From positions 1 through 64,000 of the forward strand of contig JALHQH010000020.1 in NCBI GenBank assembly GCA_022842065.1: a stretch of 64,000 bases of DNA, read 5' to 3'. Position 1 is the stretch's first letter; each line of letters starts with the position of its first letter. Positions 54,268-63,172 of this stretch are shown piece by piece. The notes below the pieces were generated by a model. That model was not told the origin of the DNA. It saw only the letters and a list, made by a program, of their open reading frames with translations, and did not search any database. Source of the DNA: Caldilineaceae bacterium (GTDB lineage: Bacteria; Chloroflexota; Anaerolineae; Caldilineales; Caldilineaceae). The position numbers and the translations under genes are program-made.

Positions 54268-55095
54268 AAAAACAAAAAATTCCTCTAATGTGCGTGTTGT
54301 TTGAAAACGCTAAGTGCTTTCATTTCAATCTTTACCGTAACCTGCCATTGGCATCGTGCTGCAACCGTACGCGTTCGTCTGTTCGCCTAAAGCAGGCAAA
54401 GCGCGCGCGTTCTCAAACAACCGCAATGTAAAATCCGAATAAAATTTTTAATGTTCGTCCATCATATACAAACCGCCATCCACGAACTGCTAGAGATAAA
54501 CCGCCATAGATAAACCGAATGGGAAGTTTGGTCGGTTGTAATACAGAGGTTCAAGTGGTAGCGGCTATACAAGCCTACGATTACTAGCGACTGTCTTCAT
54601 TAACAGTGCCACTTTTTTGTGTAACAGCAGTATAGCACAAATGTGGTCAGGTAAAGAGATTTTACTCCTTCGCGCAAGATTTTGCTTCGGATAGTCAACA
54701 CCAATAGATCGCAGTGACCTCTGGCGGGTGTTCCAACAATTGATATGTCTTTTTATCGGGTTTATTGATAGATTGCTCTTCCCATTCATTTTAATCGAAT
54801 AATCAATTCTTTCAAATTCAAACATTTTGCTAATACAAACCATATGCCAAACATATGTCTGAGGACTACAATGGTTTCAGTTTGAAATTACCTGAGAGCG
54901 CTCACCGCAGCCTGTTGTGCTTCTTACAAAGAGCTGCTCCGAAAATTTGGCTACTGCGCTGACTGTGAGTAAGTCGGGACGAGCAAATTTAGGCAGCAGT
55001 ACAGTAGATTCTCGTAAGTTGGCCAGCACAACGGTTGGTGTTAGCGGCAAAGCGAAATAAAAGCGCTAAATTATTTTTGGAGGAAATGGTTCAAA
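54268..55095. other. 828-base divergent spacer between the NYN gene and dnaK
   Basis: The longest stretch here without a gene. It is more AT-rich than its surroundings. It holds an imperfect inverted repeat (GTTGTTTGAAAACGC at 54296-54310 against 54407-54421, one mismatch), palindromes such as ACATATGCCAAACATATGT (54841-54859), and the dnaK leader. A 92-codon minus-strand frame at 54565-54843 has unlike codon use and no ribosome-binding site and is not called. It may hide a small RNA; nothing definite is seen. Confidence 0.4.
55041..55069 (+). promoter_or_regulatory. Inverted repeat before dnaK, possible operator
   Basis: TTAGCG - 17 bases - CGCTAA. It recalls CIRCE (TTAGCACTC-N9-GAGTGCTAA) in its outer ends but the inner bases do not match and the spacing differs, so it is not CIRCE. 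It ends 16 bases before the GGAGGAAA of dnaK. Confidence 0.3.
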
Positions 55096-57003
55096 ATGGC
55101 AAAAATTATTGGAATTGACTTGGGTACAACCAACAGTGTCGTTGCGGTGATGGAAGGTGGTAACCCCACTGTGATCGCTAACGCTGAAGGCAATCGCACC
55201 ACGCCTTCTGTTGTTGCGTTTGCTAAGAATGGCGAACGTCTGGTCGGTGTCACCGCCAAACGTCAAGCTGTGGTCAACCCGGAAAATACAGTTTATTCGG
55301 TCAAGCGCCTGATGGGGCGCCGTATTGACGACAGTGAAACCCAAAAAACAACGGGCATGGTCTCCTATACGATTACCGAGGGACCGAATCATGATGCGCG
55401 CGTTTCGATCCCGGTGAAGAGCCGCTCCTACACCCCGCAGGAAGTGAGCGCGATGGTGCTGGGCAAGCTCAAGCGTGATGCCGAGGCTTATTTGGGTGAG
55501 GAAGTGAAGCAGGCGGTGATTACAGTGCCGGCCTACTTCAATGACAGCCAGCGCCAGGCCACCAAGGATGCCGGCCAGATTGCCGGTCTCGATGTCTTGC
55601 GCATTATCAACGAGCCAACTGCCGCCGCGGTCGCTTACGGTCTGGACAAGAAGACCGACGAGACGATCCTGGTCTTTGACCTTGGTGGTGGTACCTTTGA
55701 TGTCTCCGTCCTCGAAGTGGGTGATGGCGTGATCGAAGTGAAATCTACCAATGGTGATACGCACCTGGGTGGCGATGACTGGGACGAGCGCATTGTCCGC
55801 TGGTTGATCGACGAATTTAAGAAGGAACAGGGCATTGACCTGAGCCAGGATCGCCAAGCGCTCCAGCGCCTGCGCGAAGCGGCGGAAAAGGCGAAGATCG
55901 AATTATCCGCCACCCCGCAGACCGAAGTGAACCTGCCCTTTATTACGGCTGATAGCTCTGGTCCTAAGCACCTGGCATTGAATCTGAGCCGCAGTAAGTT
56001 TGAACAACTGACCGCTGATCTGGTCGAGCGCTGCAAACAGCCCTTCCATAGCGCGCTGCGCGACGCCGGGTTGAGTGCCAAGGATCTGCAAGAAGTGGTG
56101 ATGGTCGGTGGTTCGACTCGTATGCCGATGATTCAGGATCTGGTCCGTAGCCTGACCGGCAAAGAGCCACACAAGGGTGTGAATCCGGATGAAGTCGTCG
56201 CCGTTGGTGCCGCGATTCAGGGCGGTGTGCTTGGCGGCGAAGTGAGTGACTTGCTGTTGCTCGACGTTACGCCGTTGAGCTTGGGGCTGGAAACGTTGGG
56301 TGGTGTGATGACCGTGTTAATCCCACGCAATACCACGATCCCGACTAAGAAGACTGAGGTCTTTAGCACGGCCGCTGATACCCAAACCGCCGTTGACATT
56401 CACATCTTGCAGGGTGAACGGCAGATGGCCGGTGATAACAAGACGCTCGGTAACTTCCGCCTTGATGGCATTCCGGCTGCCCCACGCGGTGTGCCACAAA
56501 TTGAAGTGACCTTTGACATTGATGCGAACGGTATTTTAAGTGTCAATGCCAAGGACAAGGCGACCAACAAAGAGCAGAGCATCAAGATCACTGCATCGAC
56601 CAATCTTTCCAAGGATGAAGTGGATCGCTTGGTGAGTGAGGCCAAGAATAATGAAGGTGACGACCGCAAACGCCGTGACCTGGCTGAAGTCCGCAATAAC
56701 GCCGACAATCTGATCTATGTCACCGAGAAGTCACTCAGCGAACTCGGCGACAAGGTGCCAGCCTCCGAACGGGGCCAGATCACCGAGACGATTGAAGAGC
56801 TGAAGTCGGCCAAGGATGGTGAAGATGTCGCCCGCATTCGCACCCTGACCGAGAAACTGCAACAGGCCAGCCACGCGCTGACCCAGCAAATGTACCAACA
56901 GGCCGCAAATGGCGCTGCCCCCGGTGGCCCTGACCAAGGTGCTCCCGGTGCAAAGGCTGCCGGCGAAGATGATGTGGTTGAAGGTGAATTCCGCCAGGTC
57001 TAA
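55096..57003 (+). CDS. dnaK: Molecular chaperone DnaK (Hsp70)
   Basis: 635 residues, the standard length. ATP-dependent holding and folding of exposed hydrophobic segments. The nucleotide domain opens [20 protein letters not shown] and has [46 protein letters not shown] and VGGSTRMP. The interdomain linker is [15 protein letters not shown], the substrate domain begins [13 protein letters not shown], and the tail ends [12 protein letters not shown]. Start ATG 55096 has GGAGGAAA ahead. It is followed by an intrinsic terminator, grpE and dnaJ, each with its own spacer. Confidence 0.98.
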   Translation: MAKIIGIDLGTTNSVVAVMEGGNPTVIANAEGNRTTPSVVAFAKNGERLVGVTAKRQAVVNPENTVYSVKRLMGRRIDDSETQKTTGMVSYTITEGPNHDARVSIPVKSRSYTPQEVSAMVLGKLKRDAEAYLGEEVKQAVITVPAYFNDSQRQATKDAGQIAGLDVLRIINEPTAAAVAYGLDKKTDETILVFDLGGGTFDVSVLEVGDGVIEVKSTNGDTHLGGDDWDERIVRWLIDEFKKEQGIDLSQDRQALQRLREAAEKAKIELSATPQTEVNLPFITADSSGPKHLALNLSRSKFEQLTADLVERCKQPFHSALRDAGLSAKDLQEVVMVGGSTRMPMIQDLVRSLTGKEPHKGVNPDEVVAVGAAIQGGVLGGEVSDLLLLDVTPLSLGLETLGGVMTVLIPRNTTIPTKKTEVFSTAADTQTAVDIHILQGERQMAGDNKTLGNFRLDGIPAAPRGVPQIEVTFDIDANGILSVNAKDKATNKEQSIKITASTNLSKDEVDRLVSEAKNNEGDDRKRRDLAEVRNNADNLIYVTEKSLSELGDKVPASERGQITETIEELKSAKDGEDVARIRTLTEKLQQASHALTQQMYQQAANGAAPGGPDQGAPGAKAAGEDDVVEGEFRQV

Positions 57004-57120
57004 CCGCCACATGTTGGGAGAACGATAATGTTACTGCTGCTTGATCTAGGCAGGGGTTGGCGTTTTCCAACGGTGTACTGAGCAGCGGGTAAGCAGTTGC
57101 GTAATTGAGATCGCTACGGG

Positions 57121-57150
57121 CGGGCGGGGCATTGGCTCCGCCCGTTTGTT
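57121..57150 (+). terminator. Intrinsic terminator after dnaK
   Basis: Stem CGGGCGGGGC / GCTCCGCCCG (10 bp, one G-U) with a 4-base loop, then TTTGTT. It lies about 120 bases past the dnaK stop. Confidence 0.75.
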
Positions 57151-57204
57151 AAACTTAGATCCTGCTTTGTTCGCAATTGCGTAACCTAAGTTAGCAGGTG
57201 ATCT

Positions 57205-57212
57205 GCTATAAT
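57205..57212 (+). promoter_or_regulatory. Extended -10 promoter of grpE
   Basis: GCTATAAT preceded by T, giving TGC-TATAAT. No good -35 box at 17 bases. It suggests that grpE-dnaJ are transcribed apart from dnaK. Confidence 0.5.
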
Positions 57213-57299
57213 GTACCTAATCGTCTGATATTGCCGGCCTCCCTTGTCTGGCAGTGAAGCACAATTTAGGTCAGCAATAAGATGAGGAGTGAGTGAGGC

Positions 57300-58091
57300 A
57301 TGGCAAATCCATACCATCCTCTAGATCCCCGGCGCAACCCGCGCCGCCCAAGCGCTTCTCCCTATGGAGGACAGCCCTATGGTGGCCAACCGATGCCGAC
57401 GCTAGAGGATTACGAAAAGCTGGTGGAAGCTTACCAGGATTTGCAAGGACGCTTTGAGTTATTAACCAGGCAACTGCGCGAGCGTGAACAAGAAGTTGCG
57501 ATTCGTGACGACGTGTTGCGTCGGCAGAGCGACGAAGTACGCAAGATCGAGACCGAGTTGGTCTGGACGCGTGCTGCGCAGCTGCAAGCAGAAAAAGCCG
57601 CCCAAGAAGCCGCCGAAAAGGTCGCCCAAATCCAGAGTCAGCTGCAGAACCAGGGGCAGGATCAGCAAGGCTGGCAAGAGCGTTACACGGCATTACAGAG
57701 CGAAGTCGAGAGTTTGCGGCAACGTTGGGAGCAGCGCTACACCGCGCTAGCCAATGAAGCCCGTAACCAAATCTTGCTGGATATGTTGCCCCTTGCCGAT
57801 CATCTGGATCTGGCCTTGCAACATGCGGGAACGGTCAGTGATGATAGTCAGCGCAGCTTTGTTGCCAACATTGAATCGACCCGCCGCGCCTTTCTGGAAA
57901 CCTTGCGTCGCTACGGGGTCGAACGGATGGATGTTCAGGGCGCGCCCTTTGACCCTAACCTACACGAAGCTGTAGGCAGTGTCGTGGATGGCGAAACCCC
58001 AGCCAATCATGTGATCCAGGTCGTACAAGCCGGTTACAAGGATGGCGAAAAGTTATTACGCCCTGCCCGTGTAGTGATTAGTGCCGGCTAA
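57300..58091 (+). CDS. grpE: Nucleotide exchange factor GrpE, long form
   Basis: 263 residues, longer than the usual 170-200. A Pro/Gly/Tyr-rich head (PYGGQPYGGQPMP) precedes a long charged coiled coil (about 35-150; EREQEVAIRDDVLRRQSDEV, ELVWTRAAQLQAEKAAQEAA) and the C-terminal head, which is diagnostic: DMLPLADHLDLALQHAG, LRRYGVERMDVQGAPFDPNL HEAV-like and VIQVVQAGYKDGEKLLRPA. It releases ADP from DnaK and may act as a thermosensor. The start ATG 57300 has GAGGAG ahead in TGAGGAGTGAGTG. It follows a clear promoter and a terminator. Confidence 0.95.
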   Translation: MANPYHPLDPRRNPRRPSASPYGGQPYGGQPMPTLEDYEKLVEAYQDLQGRFELLTRQLREREQEVAIRDDVLRRQSDEVRKIETELVWTRAAQLQAEKAAQEAAEKVAQIQSQLQNQGQDQQGWQERYTALQSEVESLRQRWEQRYTALANEARNQILLDMLPLADHLDLALQHAGTVSDDSQRSFVANIESTRRAFLETLRRYGVERMDVQGAPFDPNLHEAVGSVVDGETPANHVIQVVQAGYKDGEKLLRPARVVISAG

Positions 58092-58190
58092 ACCAAGATT
58101 TTCAGAAACTTCCCGTTGCGCGTATTCGTATCTTGTAAAGCAAGACGCTGTTAGTCCGTTCCCACTGGGCGCGGGCTGACAATGTATACT

Positions 58191-58274
58191 CAGTAGACCG
58201 CAGTGTAGTCTGCATCTTCAGATGCAGACACCCGTTCGCATCTGAGGATGCGAACTACACGTTGCGGTCTACTG
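58191..58274. repeat. Multi-hairpin repeat between grpE and dnaJ
   Basis: Outer arms CAGTAGACCGCA (58191-58202) and its complement (58263-58274) enclose two palindromes, CTGCATCTTCAGATGCAG and TTCGCATCTGAGGATGCGAA, joined by a few bases. It resembles the 21279-21383 element in its three-part plan. Confidence 0.8.
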
Positions 58275-58328
58275 TACTACGCCAACGGAAGTGCTAGCCG
58301 GTGCCGTAACGGCAAAGTGAGAACGCAG

Positions 58329-59315
58329 ATGGAATATAAAGATTATTATCAGGTGTTAGGGGTGCCACGCACGGCGGATGAAAAGGAGATCAAACGCTCC
58401 TTCCGCAAGCTGGCCCAACAATACCATCCCGATAAAAACCCCGGTGATAAAGGGGCGGAACAGAAATTTAAAGAGATTAACGAAGCCTACACCGTGCTCT
58501 CCGATGCGGACAAGCGCAGCAAGTATGATCGCTTCGGCGCGCAATGGGAGCAATACACCCGTTCCGGTGGCCGGCCCGAGGATTTCAACTGGGGCAGTGG
58601 CGGCGCTGGTGGCTTTGGCGGCGCTGGTGGTGGTACGCGTACCATGTCACCAGAAGAGTTTGAACAGCTCTTTGGTAACTCTGGTTTCTCTAGCTTCTTT
58701 GAATCACTCTTTGGGGGCGAGGCGCGTGGTGGCATGGGCGGTGGCCGCCGTTACAGTACCGGTGGTGCTGGTAGTGCTGCTGGCGGTTTCAATCCTTATG
58801 GTGCCCAGCCAGCGCGCGAGCAAGAAGTGCCGATTAAAGTCACGTTAGAGGAAGCTTTTCACGGGACGACGCGTACCCTTGAGAGCGCCGATGGTACCCG
58901 CTTGCAAGCTAATATTCCACGTGGCGTGCGTACTGGTTCCAAGATCCGGATGAAGAGTGCGGTTGGGCAGGGCAATATTATTCTTAAAGTGGAAGTGGCC
59001 CCCAATGCCCAGTTTGAGCGTGATGAGGATAATCTGCGGGTTGAGCTGCCAGTTGACCTTTATAACGCGCTGCTGGGCGGCGAAGTCCAGGTGCCGACAT
59101 TGGAACGGCCCGTCGTTTTGACCATTCCGCCCGGTACACAGAATGGCCGTACCTTCCGCCTGCGTGGTTTGGGGATGCCACAACTCAAACAACCGGATCA
59201 GCGGGGCGATCTGTTGGCTGTAGTGGCAGTGAAATTGCCGACCAACCTCAGCGATGAGGAAAAAGCCCTGATTGAACAGTTGCGCACCTTGCGCAGCGCA
59301 GCGAGAGGCAGTTGA
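58329..59315 (+). CDS. J-domain co-chaperone of the CbpA type (DnaJ without zinc finger)
   Basis: 328 residues. J domain with HPD at 33-35 (QYHPDKNPGD), a Gly/Phe-rich linker (GSGGAGGFGGAGGG, SSFFESLFGGEARGG), then directly the two C-terminal beta domains (VPIKVTLEEAFHGTTRTLES, VLTIPPGTQNGRTFRLRG). The cysteine-rich zinc-finger of DnaJ proper is missing, so this is CbpA/DnaJ2 type. It stimulates the ATPase of DnaK. ATG 58329 is used because it starts the J domain; an earlier in-frame start would run into the palindromic repeat. No strong ribosome-binding site. Confidence 0.93.
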   Translation: MEYKDYYQVLGVPRTADEKEIKRSFRKLAQQYHPDKNPGDKGAEQKFKEINEAYTVLSDADKRSKYDRFGAQWEQYTRSGGRPEDFNWGSGGAGGFGGAGGGTRTMSPEEFEQLFGNSGFSSFFESLFGGEARGGMGGGRRYSTGGAGSAAGGFNPYGAQPAREQEVPIKVTLEEAFHGTTRTLESADGTRLQANIPRGVRTGSKIRMKSAVGQGNIILKVEVAPNAQFERDEDNLRVELPVDLYNALLGGEVQVPTLERPVVLTIPPGTQNGRTFRLRGLGMPQLKQPDQRGDLLAVVAVKLPTNLSDEEKALIEQLRTLRSAARGS

Positions 59316-59321
59316 GCGCTA

Positions 59322-59417
59322 CTCGTTCCCACGCAGAGCGTGGGAATGCCGGTTTGACGCTCTGCGTCTTGACGCAGAGCGTCCAGTTTCCATTCCGCCG
59401 CTCTGCGGCGGAACGAG
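59322..59417. repeat. Three-hairpin repeat between the dnaJ-like gene and gatB
   Basis: Outer CTCGTTCC and GGAACGAG enclose three hairpins: TTCCCACGCAGAGCGTGGGAA, a 28-base palindrome with core GACGCTCTGCGTC / GACGCAGAGCGTC, and TTCCGCCGCTCTGCGGCGGAA. It begins seven bases after the dnaJ-like stop and ends about 30 bases before the convergent gatB stop. Confidence 0.85.
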
Positions 59418-59446
59418 CAGTGGCCCGCCGCTTTGCCGTTGTTGAT

Positions 59447-60997
59447 TTAGCTTAACCCCTGCAATATCTCCTGCAACCGCGCGCGTGCTGCGTTCGGGTC
59501 CGCTTTACCCTTGGTCGCCTTCATCACTTGCCCCATAAAGAAGCCAAAGAGCTTTTCTTCGCCCCCCTTAAACCGTTCCAGCTCGCCGGGATTCGCTGCC
59601 AGGATCGCATTGATCGCATCGTCAATCACCGAGGTGTCGCTGACCATTGCCAACCCTTCACGCTCAATAATCGCCTGGGCATCGTCGCCGCTGCTGTACA
59701 TCGTCTCCAATACCCGTTTACCCGTATTAGGGTTAATCACCTTGGCGTCGACCAACTTGAGTAGTGCCGCGAGTTGCGCAGGCTGAATCTTGCAATTGGC
59801 GATCTGGCGCAGATCCTGCCCTTCGCCGTCGGCATAGAGCAGGCGGAAGAGTTCACCAGTCATCCAGTTGGCGACGCGTTGGGGCTGACCCTCACCAGTG
59901 CCATAGGCTGCCACCGCCGCTTCAAAATAAGTCGCGACCAGCCGCTCACTGGCCAGATTTTCGGCATCAATCGGGCGTAATTCCCACTGGTTGATGTAAC
60001 GTTCCCGTTTGGTGCTCGGCAACTCCGGTAACGTCGCCGCAAGCGCATCAACGCGGCTCCGGCTCACTTCGACCGGGGGCAGATCCGGCTCGGGGAAGTA
60101 ACGATAATCGTGGGCGCTCTCTTTGCTCCGTTGTAAGACGGTACATTGGCGCTGCTCATCCCAGCCCATGTTGACTTGCGTCACCTGGCCGCCCTGTTCG
60201 ATGAGCGCAATCTGCCGTGCATGTTCGTAGGCGATGGCGTTGCGGACGGCGCGTAGACTGTTGAGATTCTTGACCTCGACTTTGGTGCCATATTCGCCGC
60301 GTGCTTTTTGGGCCAGGGTACGGACGCTAATGTTCGGTTCGCAACGCAAAGCACCCTTTTCCATATCGCCACTGTTGACCCCCAAATAGCGCAGGATCGC
60401 GCGTAACTCGGTCAGGTAGGCATAGGCCTCTTCGGCACTATGAATGTCCGCTTCGCTGACAATCTCCATCAGCGGCGCGCCGGCGCGATTGAGGTCGATC
60501 AGCGAATAGTAGCCCTCATGCACCGAGCGCCCGGTATCCTCTTCCAGGTGGACACGGCGAATGCGAATCCGCCGCTCGGTGCCATCTTCCAAGGTGACAT
60601 CCAGATAACCATTTTCGCATTGCGGAAATTCGTATTGGGTGATCTGGTAGCCCTTGGGCAAGTCCGGATAGGTATAATTTTTGCGCGCAAAGACGGCCCG
60701 CTCGGCCACGCTACAGTGAAAGGCCAGCCCGGTCTTCACCGTCGCCTCCACCGCGGCTTTATTGATGACCGGCAGCACCCCCGGCATCCCCAAACAGACG
60801 GGGCAGACGCGCGTGTTGGGCGGCGCACCGGCATAATCGGTGGCACAGCGGCAGAACATCTTCGAACGGGTCAGCACTTGGGCGTGTACTTCCATACCAA
60901 CGACCAGTTCATAGTTGCTGGTATCAACGGTTTCCAATGTGGGATGGGCAAGGGTTGTCATAGGCGTTTTCTGTCGCGTTTTTCTGGCAGTATTCAT
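59447..60997 (-). CDS. gatB: Aspartyl/glutamyl-tRNA(Asn/Gln) amidotransferase subunit B
   Basis: 516 residues (504 if ATG 60961 is used). It is the tRNA-binding/kinase subunit of GatCAB, which converts Glu-tRNA-Gln (or Asp-tRNA-Asn) to the cognate amidated form. Motifs are [15 protein letters not shown], the zinc-like cysteines in [76 protein letters not shown], the [13 protein letters not shown] block and the C-terminal YqeY-like tail. It shows that this organism relies on the indirect pathway for at least one amide tRNA. No gatA or gatC is in the window. Neither candidate start has a good ribosome-binding site. Confidence 0.97.
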   Translation of the reverse strand: MNTARKTRQKTPMTTLAHPTLETVDTSNYELVVGMEVHAQVLTRSKMFCRCATDYAGAPPNTRVCPVCLGMPGVLPVINKAAVEATVKTGLAFHCSVAERAVFARKNYTYPDLPKGYQITQYEFPQCENGYLDVTLEDGTERRIRIRRVHLEEDTGRSVHEGYYSLIDLNRAGAPLMEIVSEADIHSAEEAYAYLTELRAILRYLGVNSGDMEKGALRCEPNISVRTLAQKARGEYGTKVEVKNLNSLRAVRNAIAYEHARQIALIEQGGQVTQVNMGWDEQRQCTVLQRSKESAHDYRYFPEPDLPPVEVSRSRVDALAATLPELPSTKRERYINQWELRPIDAENLASERLVATYFEAAVAAYGTGEGQPQRVANWMTGELFRLLYADGEGQDLRQIANCKIQPAQLAALLKLVDAKVINPNTGKRVLETMYSSGDDAQAIIEREGLAMVSDTSVIDDAINAILAANPGELERFKGGEEKLFGFFMGQVMKATKGKADPNAARARLQEILQGLS

Positions 60998-61091
60998 TAT
61001 GGATCATCATCAATTTAGGCTAGATTATGTACGATATCAGAGCGTTTTGCAAATGATCAGTCCCATCCGCTGGTATTCATAGCAAGGTGGA

Positions 61092-61187
61092 ATAGAACGC
61101 GGATTGCGCGGATTAGGCTGATTTGCACAGATTTTTACGGAACGTTATCAGCGAAGAACCGCGCAATCCGCCTAATCCGCGTTCTAT
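61092..61187. repeat. Inverted repeat, ATAGAACGCGGATT family, copy 2
   Basis: Both ends are ATAGAACGCGGATT read inward, with further GCGGATT words. It lies between gatB (start 60997, minus) and the sugar-dehydrogenase gene (start 61309, plus). The related copy 1 is at 2087-2180, after rlmN. Confidence 0.8.
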
Positions 61188-61308
61188 CTGTGTTCGCTTT
61201 GCTTAAAGTTTGATGAGAGTGTTAGCGCCCTTGCAGAGTGGCGGCCACTGATTGGCTATGCTACCATGCATGACGACGACGACCGCATCATCAACAAAGG
61301 AGCTGACC

Positions 61309-62562
61309 ATGCGCCGACTACACCGATCTGTGGCCCCATTGGGCTTGTTTTGCTGTTTGCTATTCCTCCTGGCTGGCTGTGCGTCTGAACCGGCGCGCAT
61401 TTTGTTACAGTCGGGCCAGGCCCAACCGACACCGGCGACGAGCGCGCCCACCGACGGCACTATCGTAACGCCGCCCACCCAACTTAACCTGGCGTTGACC
61501 GAAGTGGTGGCCGACTTGGCAACCCCGGTCTTTGCTACCCATGCCGGCGATGGCAGCAACCGCCTCTTTATTGTGGAGAAGGGGGGCACGATCCGGATTC
61601 TGGCTGATGGCACGCTGGTGGAGAGCCCTTTTCTCGATATCACCGATCGCGTTAACAGCAGTGGGAATGAACAGGGCTTGTTGGGCTTAGCCTTTCCGCC
61701 CGATTACAGCACCTTGAACTTTTTCTTTGTCAACTATACTGACAGTAGCGGCGATACGGTTGTCGCTCGTTTTGCGACGCCAGCCGCTACCCCTGATCAG
61801 GCCGATGCGGCGAGTGAAGCTGTGGTACTACAGGTCGACCAGCCGGCAGGTAACCACAATGGCGGTATGATCGCCTTTGGCCCGGATGGTTATCTCTACA
61901 TTGGCATGGGTGACGGCGGTGGTTCCGGTGACCGCTATGAAAATGGGCAGAATCCTGACGCGCTGCTGGGCAAAATGTTACGGCTTGATGTCACTACCGA
62001 TCCTAGCCAAACCTACACAATCCCGGCCGATAATCCATGGGTGACAAACGACTGGAACGGCGTTGATGTGCGTGACGAAATTTGGGCGGTAGGGCTGCGC
62101 AACCCCTGGCGTTTCAGCTTTGACCGTACCACCGGCGACCTCTGGATTGGTGATGTCGGCCAGAACCAATATGAGGAGATCAACTTTACGCCGGCTGATA
62201 GTCCTAGCGGCTTAAACTATGGCTGGCCGATCATGGAGGCGAGTGAGTGTTACCGTGACGATGGCTGTAGCACAGACGGGTTGGTGCTGCCGGTGGCCGA
62301 GTATAGCCATAGCGGCCACTGTTCGGTGACCGGTGGTTATGTTTACCGTGGTGAAACCTTTACCGCGCTACAAGGAATTTACTTCTATGGCGACTTCTGT
62401 AGCGGTACGGTCTGGGCCCTTTGGCCCCAGGGCGACGGCGGGTGGAGTGATGCAGAGGTATTCGATGCGGGGATCTCGCTCAGCTCTTTTGCCGAAGATG
62501 AAACCGGCGAACTCTATCTAATCGACATGGGCGGCAAGCTGATGCAGTTGGGGGTGGAGTAG
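61309..62562 (+). CDS. PQQ-type sugar dehydrogenase family lipoprotein
   Basis: 417 residues. Signal MRRLHRSVAPLGLFCCLLFL ends in the lipobox LLAGC, with C24 lipidated. A short Thr/Pro linker is followed by a six-bladed propeller of the soluble glucose/sorbosone dehydrogenase family: LFIVEKGGTIRIL, NHNGGMIAFGPDGYLYIGMG, DGGGSGDRYENGQNPDALLG, VGLRNPWRFSFD and YGDFCSGTVWAL. These proteins bind PQQ and calcium and oxidise sugars; without a known PQQ pathway here the activity is unproven. ATG 61309 has AAAGGAG ahead. The earlier in-frame start adds 19 unlike residues. Confidence 0.92.
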   Translation: MRRLHRSVAPLGLFCCLLFLLAGCASEPARILLQSGQAQPTPATSAPTDGTIVTPPTQLNLALTEVVADLATPVFATHAGDGSNRLFIVEKGGTIRILADGTLVESPFLDITDRVNSSGNEQGLLGLAFPPDYSTLNFFFVNYTDSSGDTVVARFATPAATPDQADAASEAVVLQVDQPAGNHNGGMIAFGPDGYLYIGMGDGGGSGDRYENGQNPDALLGKMLRLDVTTDPSQTYTIPADNPWVTNDWNGVDVRDEIWAVGLRNPWRFSFDRTTGDLWIGDVGQNQYEEINFTPADSPSGLNYGWPIMEASECYRDDGCSTDGLVLPVAEYSHSGHCSVTGGYVYRGETFTALQGIYFYGDFCSGTVWALWPQGDGGWSDAEVFDAGISLSSFAEDETGELYLIDMGGKLMQLGVE

Positions 62563-62565
62563 GGA

Positions 62566-62660
62566 CGACGGCGACTGACGACTGACGACCGCCGGCTGAG
62601 CGCGCCCGATAGGCACCCGCCACTGGGCGCGAAGCCGGCGGTTGTCAATCGCCCCTCTTC
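62566..62660. repeat. Inverted heptamer array after the sugar-dehydrogenase gene
   Basis: GACGACT, GACGACT, GACGACC words followed by GCCGGC (62573-62596) face a degenerate complement near 62633-62650 (GCCGGCGGTTGTCAATC). It starts within five bases of the stop at 62562 and closely resembles the array after recG. Confidence 0.55.
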
Positions 62661-62666
62661 GCATGA

Positions 62667-63101
62667 TCACCATTCTTGTACCCACTCTTCCTGCTCGCCG
62701 ACAACCTTGTATTGGCGCACGGGGCGGGTGGTCGCCCAATCCGCCTTGTACCCTTCGGGTTGGCCATAGCCAGGTAGTCCCGCATAGGGTTGCTGGGGTG
62801 TCCCAGCGGCACCAGTGACGACAATGACCGGCGGCTGGGGTGGATGGTAGTAGCCCTCGTGGCGGCTGACTCCGTATTCGCCCCCCTTGTGCGGGCCATA
62901 GCTCTGCCCATAATCACGGGTTGCCCGTTCCGGGCGGCGCCGTTCCGAGGCCAAGACCAGCAGCGCGGCGGGGATACCCGCCAGGATGCCAAAGAAGATC
63001 CCCACCGCCATGCTGATCGCATCGCTGCTCAACCCACTGCCCACACGCCAACCTGCTGCCCCGATAAAGATTAGCACGATAAGTCCCAAAAAGCGTTTCA
63101 T
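62667..63101 (-). CDS. Small membrane protein of unknown function
   Basis: 144 residues. Two hydrophobic segments at the N-terminus (MKRFLGLIVLIFIGAAGWRV and SMAVGIFFGILAGIPAALLV) form a hairpin, followed by a Gly/Pro/Tyr/Gln-rich cytoplasmic tail (SYGPHKGGEYGVSRHEGYYH, GYGQPEG) that ends EEWVQEW. No family was recognised; the tail has the look of a low-complexity or phase-separating segment. ATG 63101 has AAGGAG about seven bases ahead. It lies 71 bases after the FtsK-like gene on the same strand and is likely its operon partner. Confidence 0.75.
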   Translation of the reverse strand: MKRFLGLIVLIFIGAAGWRVGSGLSSDAISMAVGIFFGILAGIPAALLVLASERRRPERATRDYGQSYGPHKGGEYGVSRHEGYYHPPQPPVIVVTGAAGTPQQPYAGLPGYGQPEGYKADWATTRPVRQYKVVGEQEEWVQEW

Positions 63102-63172
63102 GGTTTGCTCCTTTGCTGCGCAGGGGTTGGAAACCCTGCACTGACAACGAAAAGTGGCCTCAGCCACTAGGG

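Noticed and set aside
54565..54843. 92-codon minus-strand frame in the NYN/dnaK spacer
   Set aside because: Amino-acid use is unlike the neighbours, no ribosome-binding site was found, and it begins inside AT-rich DNA; probably chance.
55041..55069. CIRCE operator (HrcA site) before dnaK
   Set aside because: Only the outer TTAGC/GCTAA-like ends agree; the inner ACTC/GAGT bases are missing and the spacing is two bases too long.
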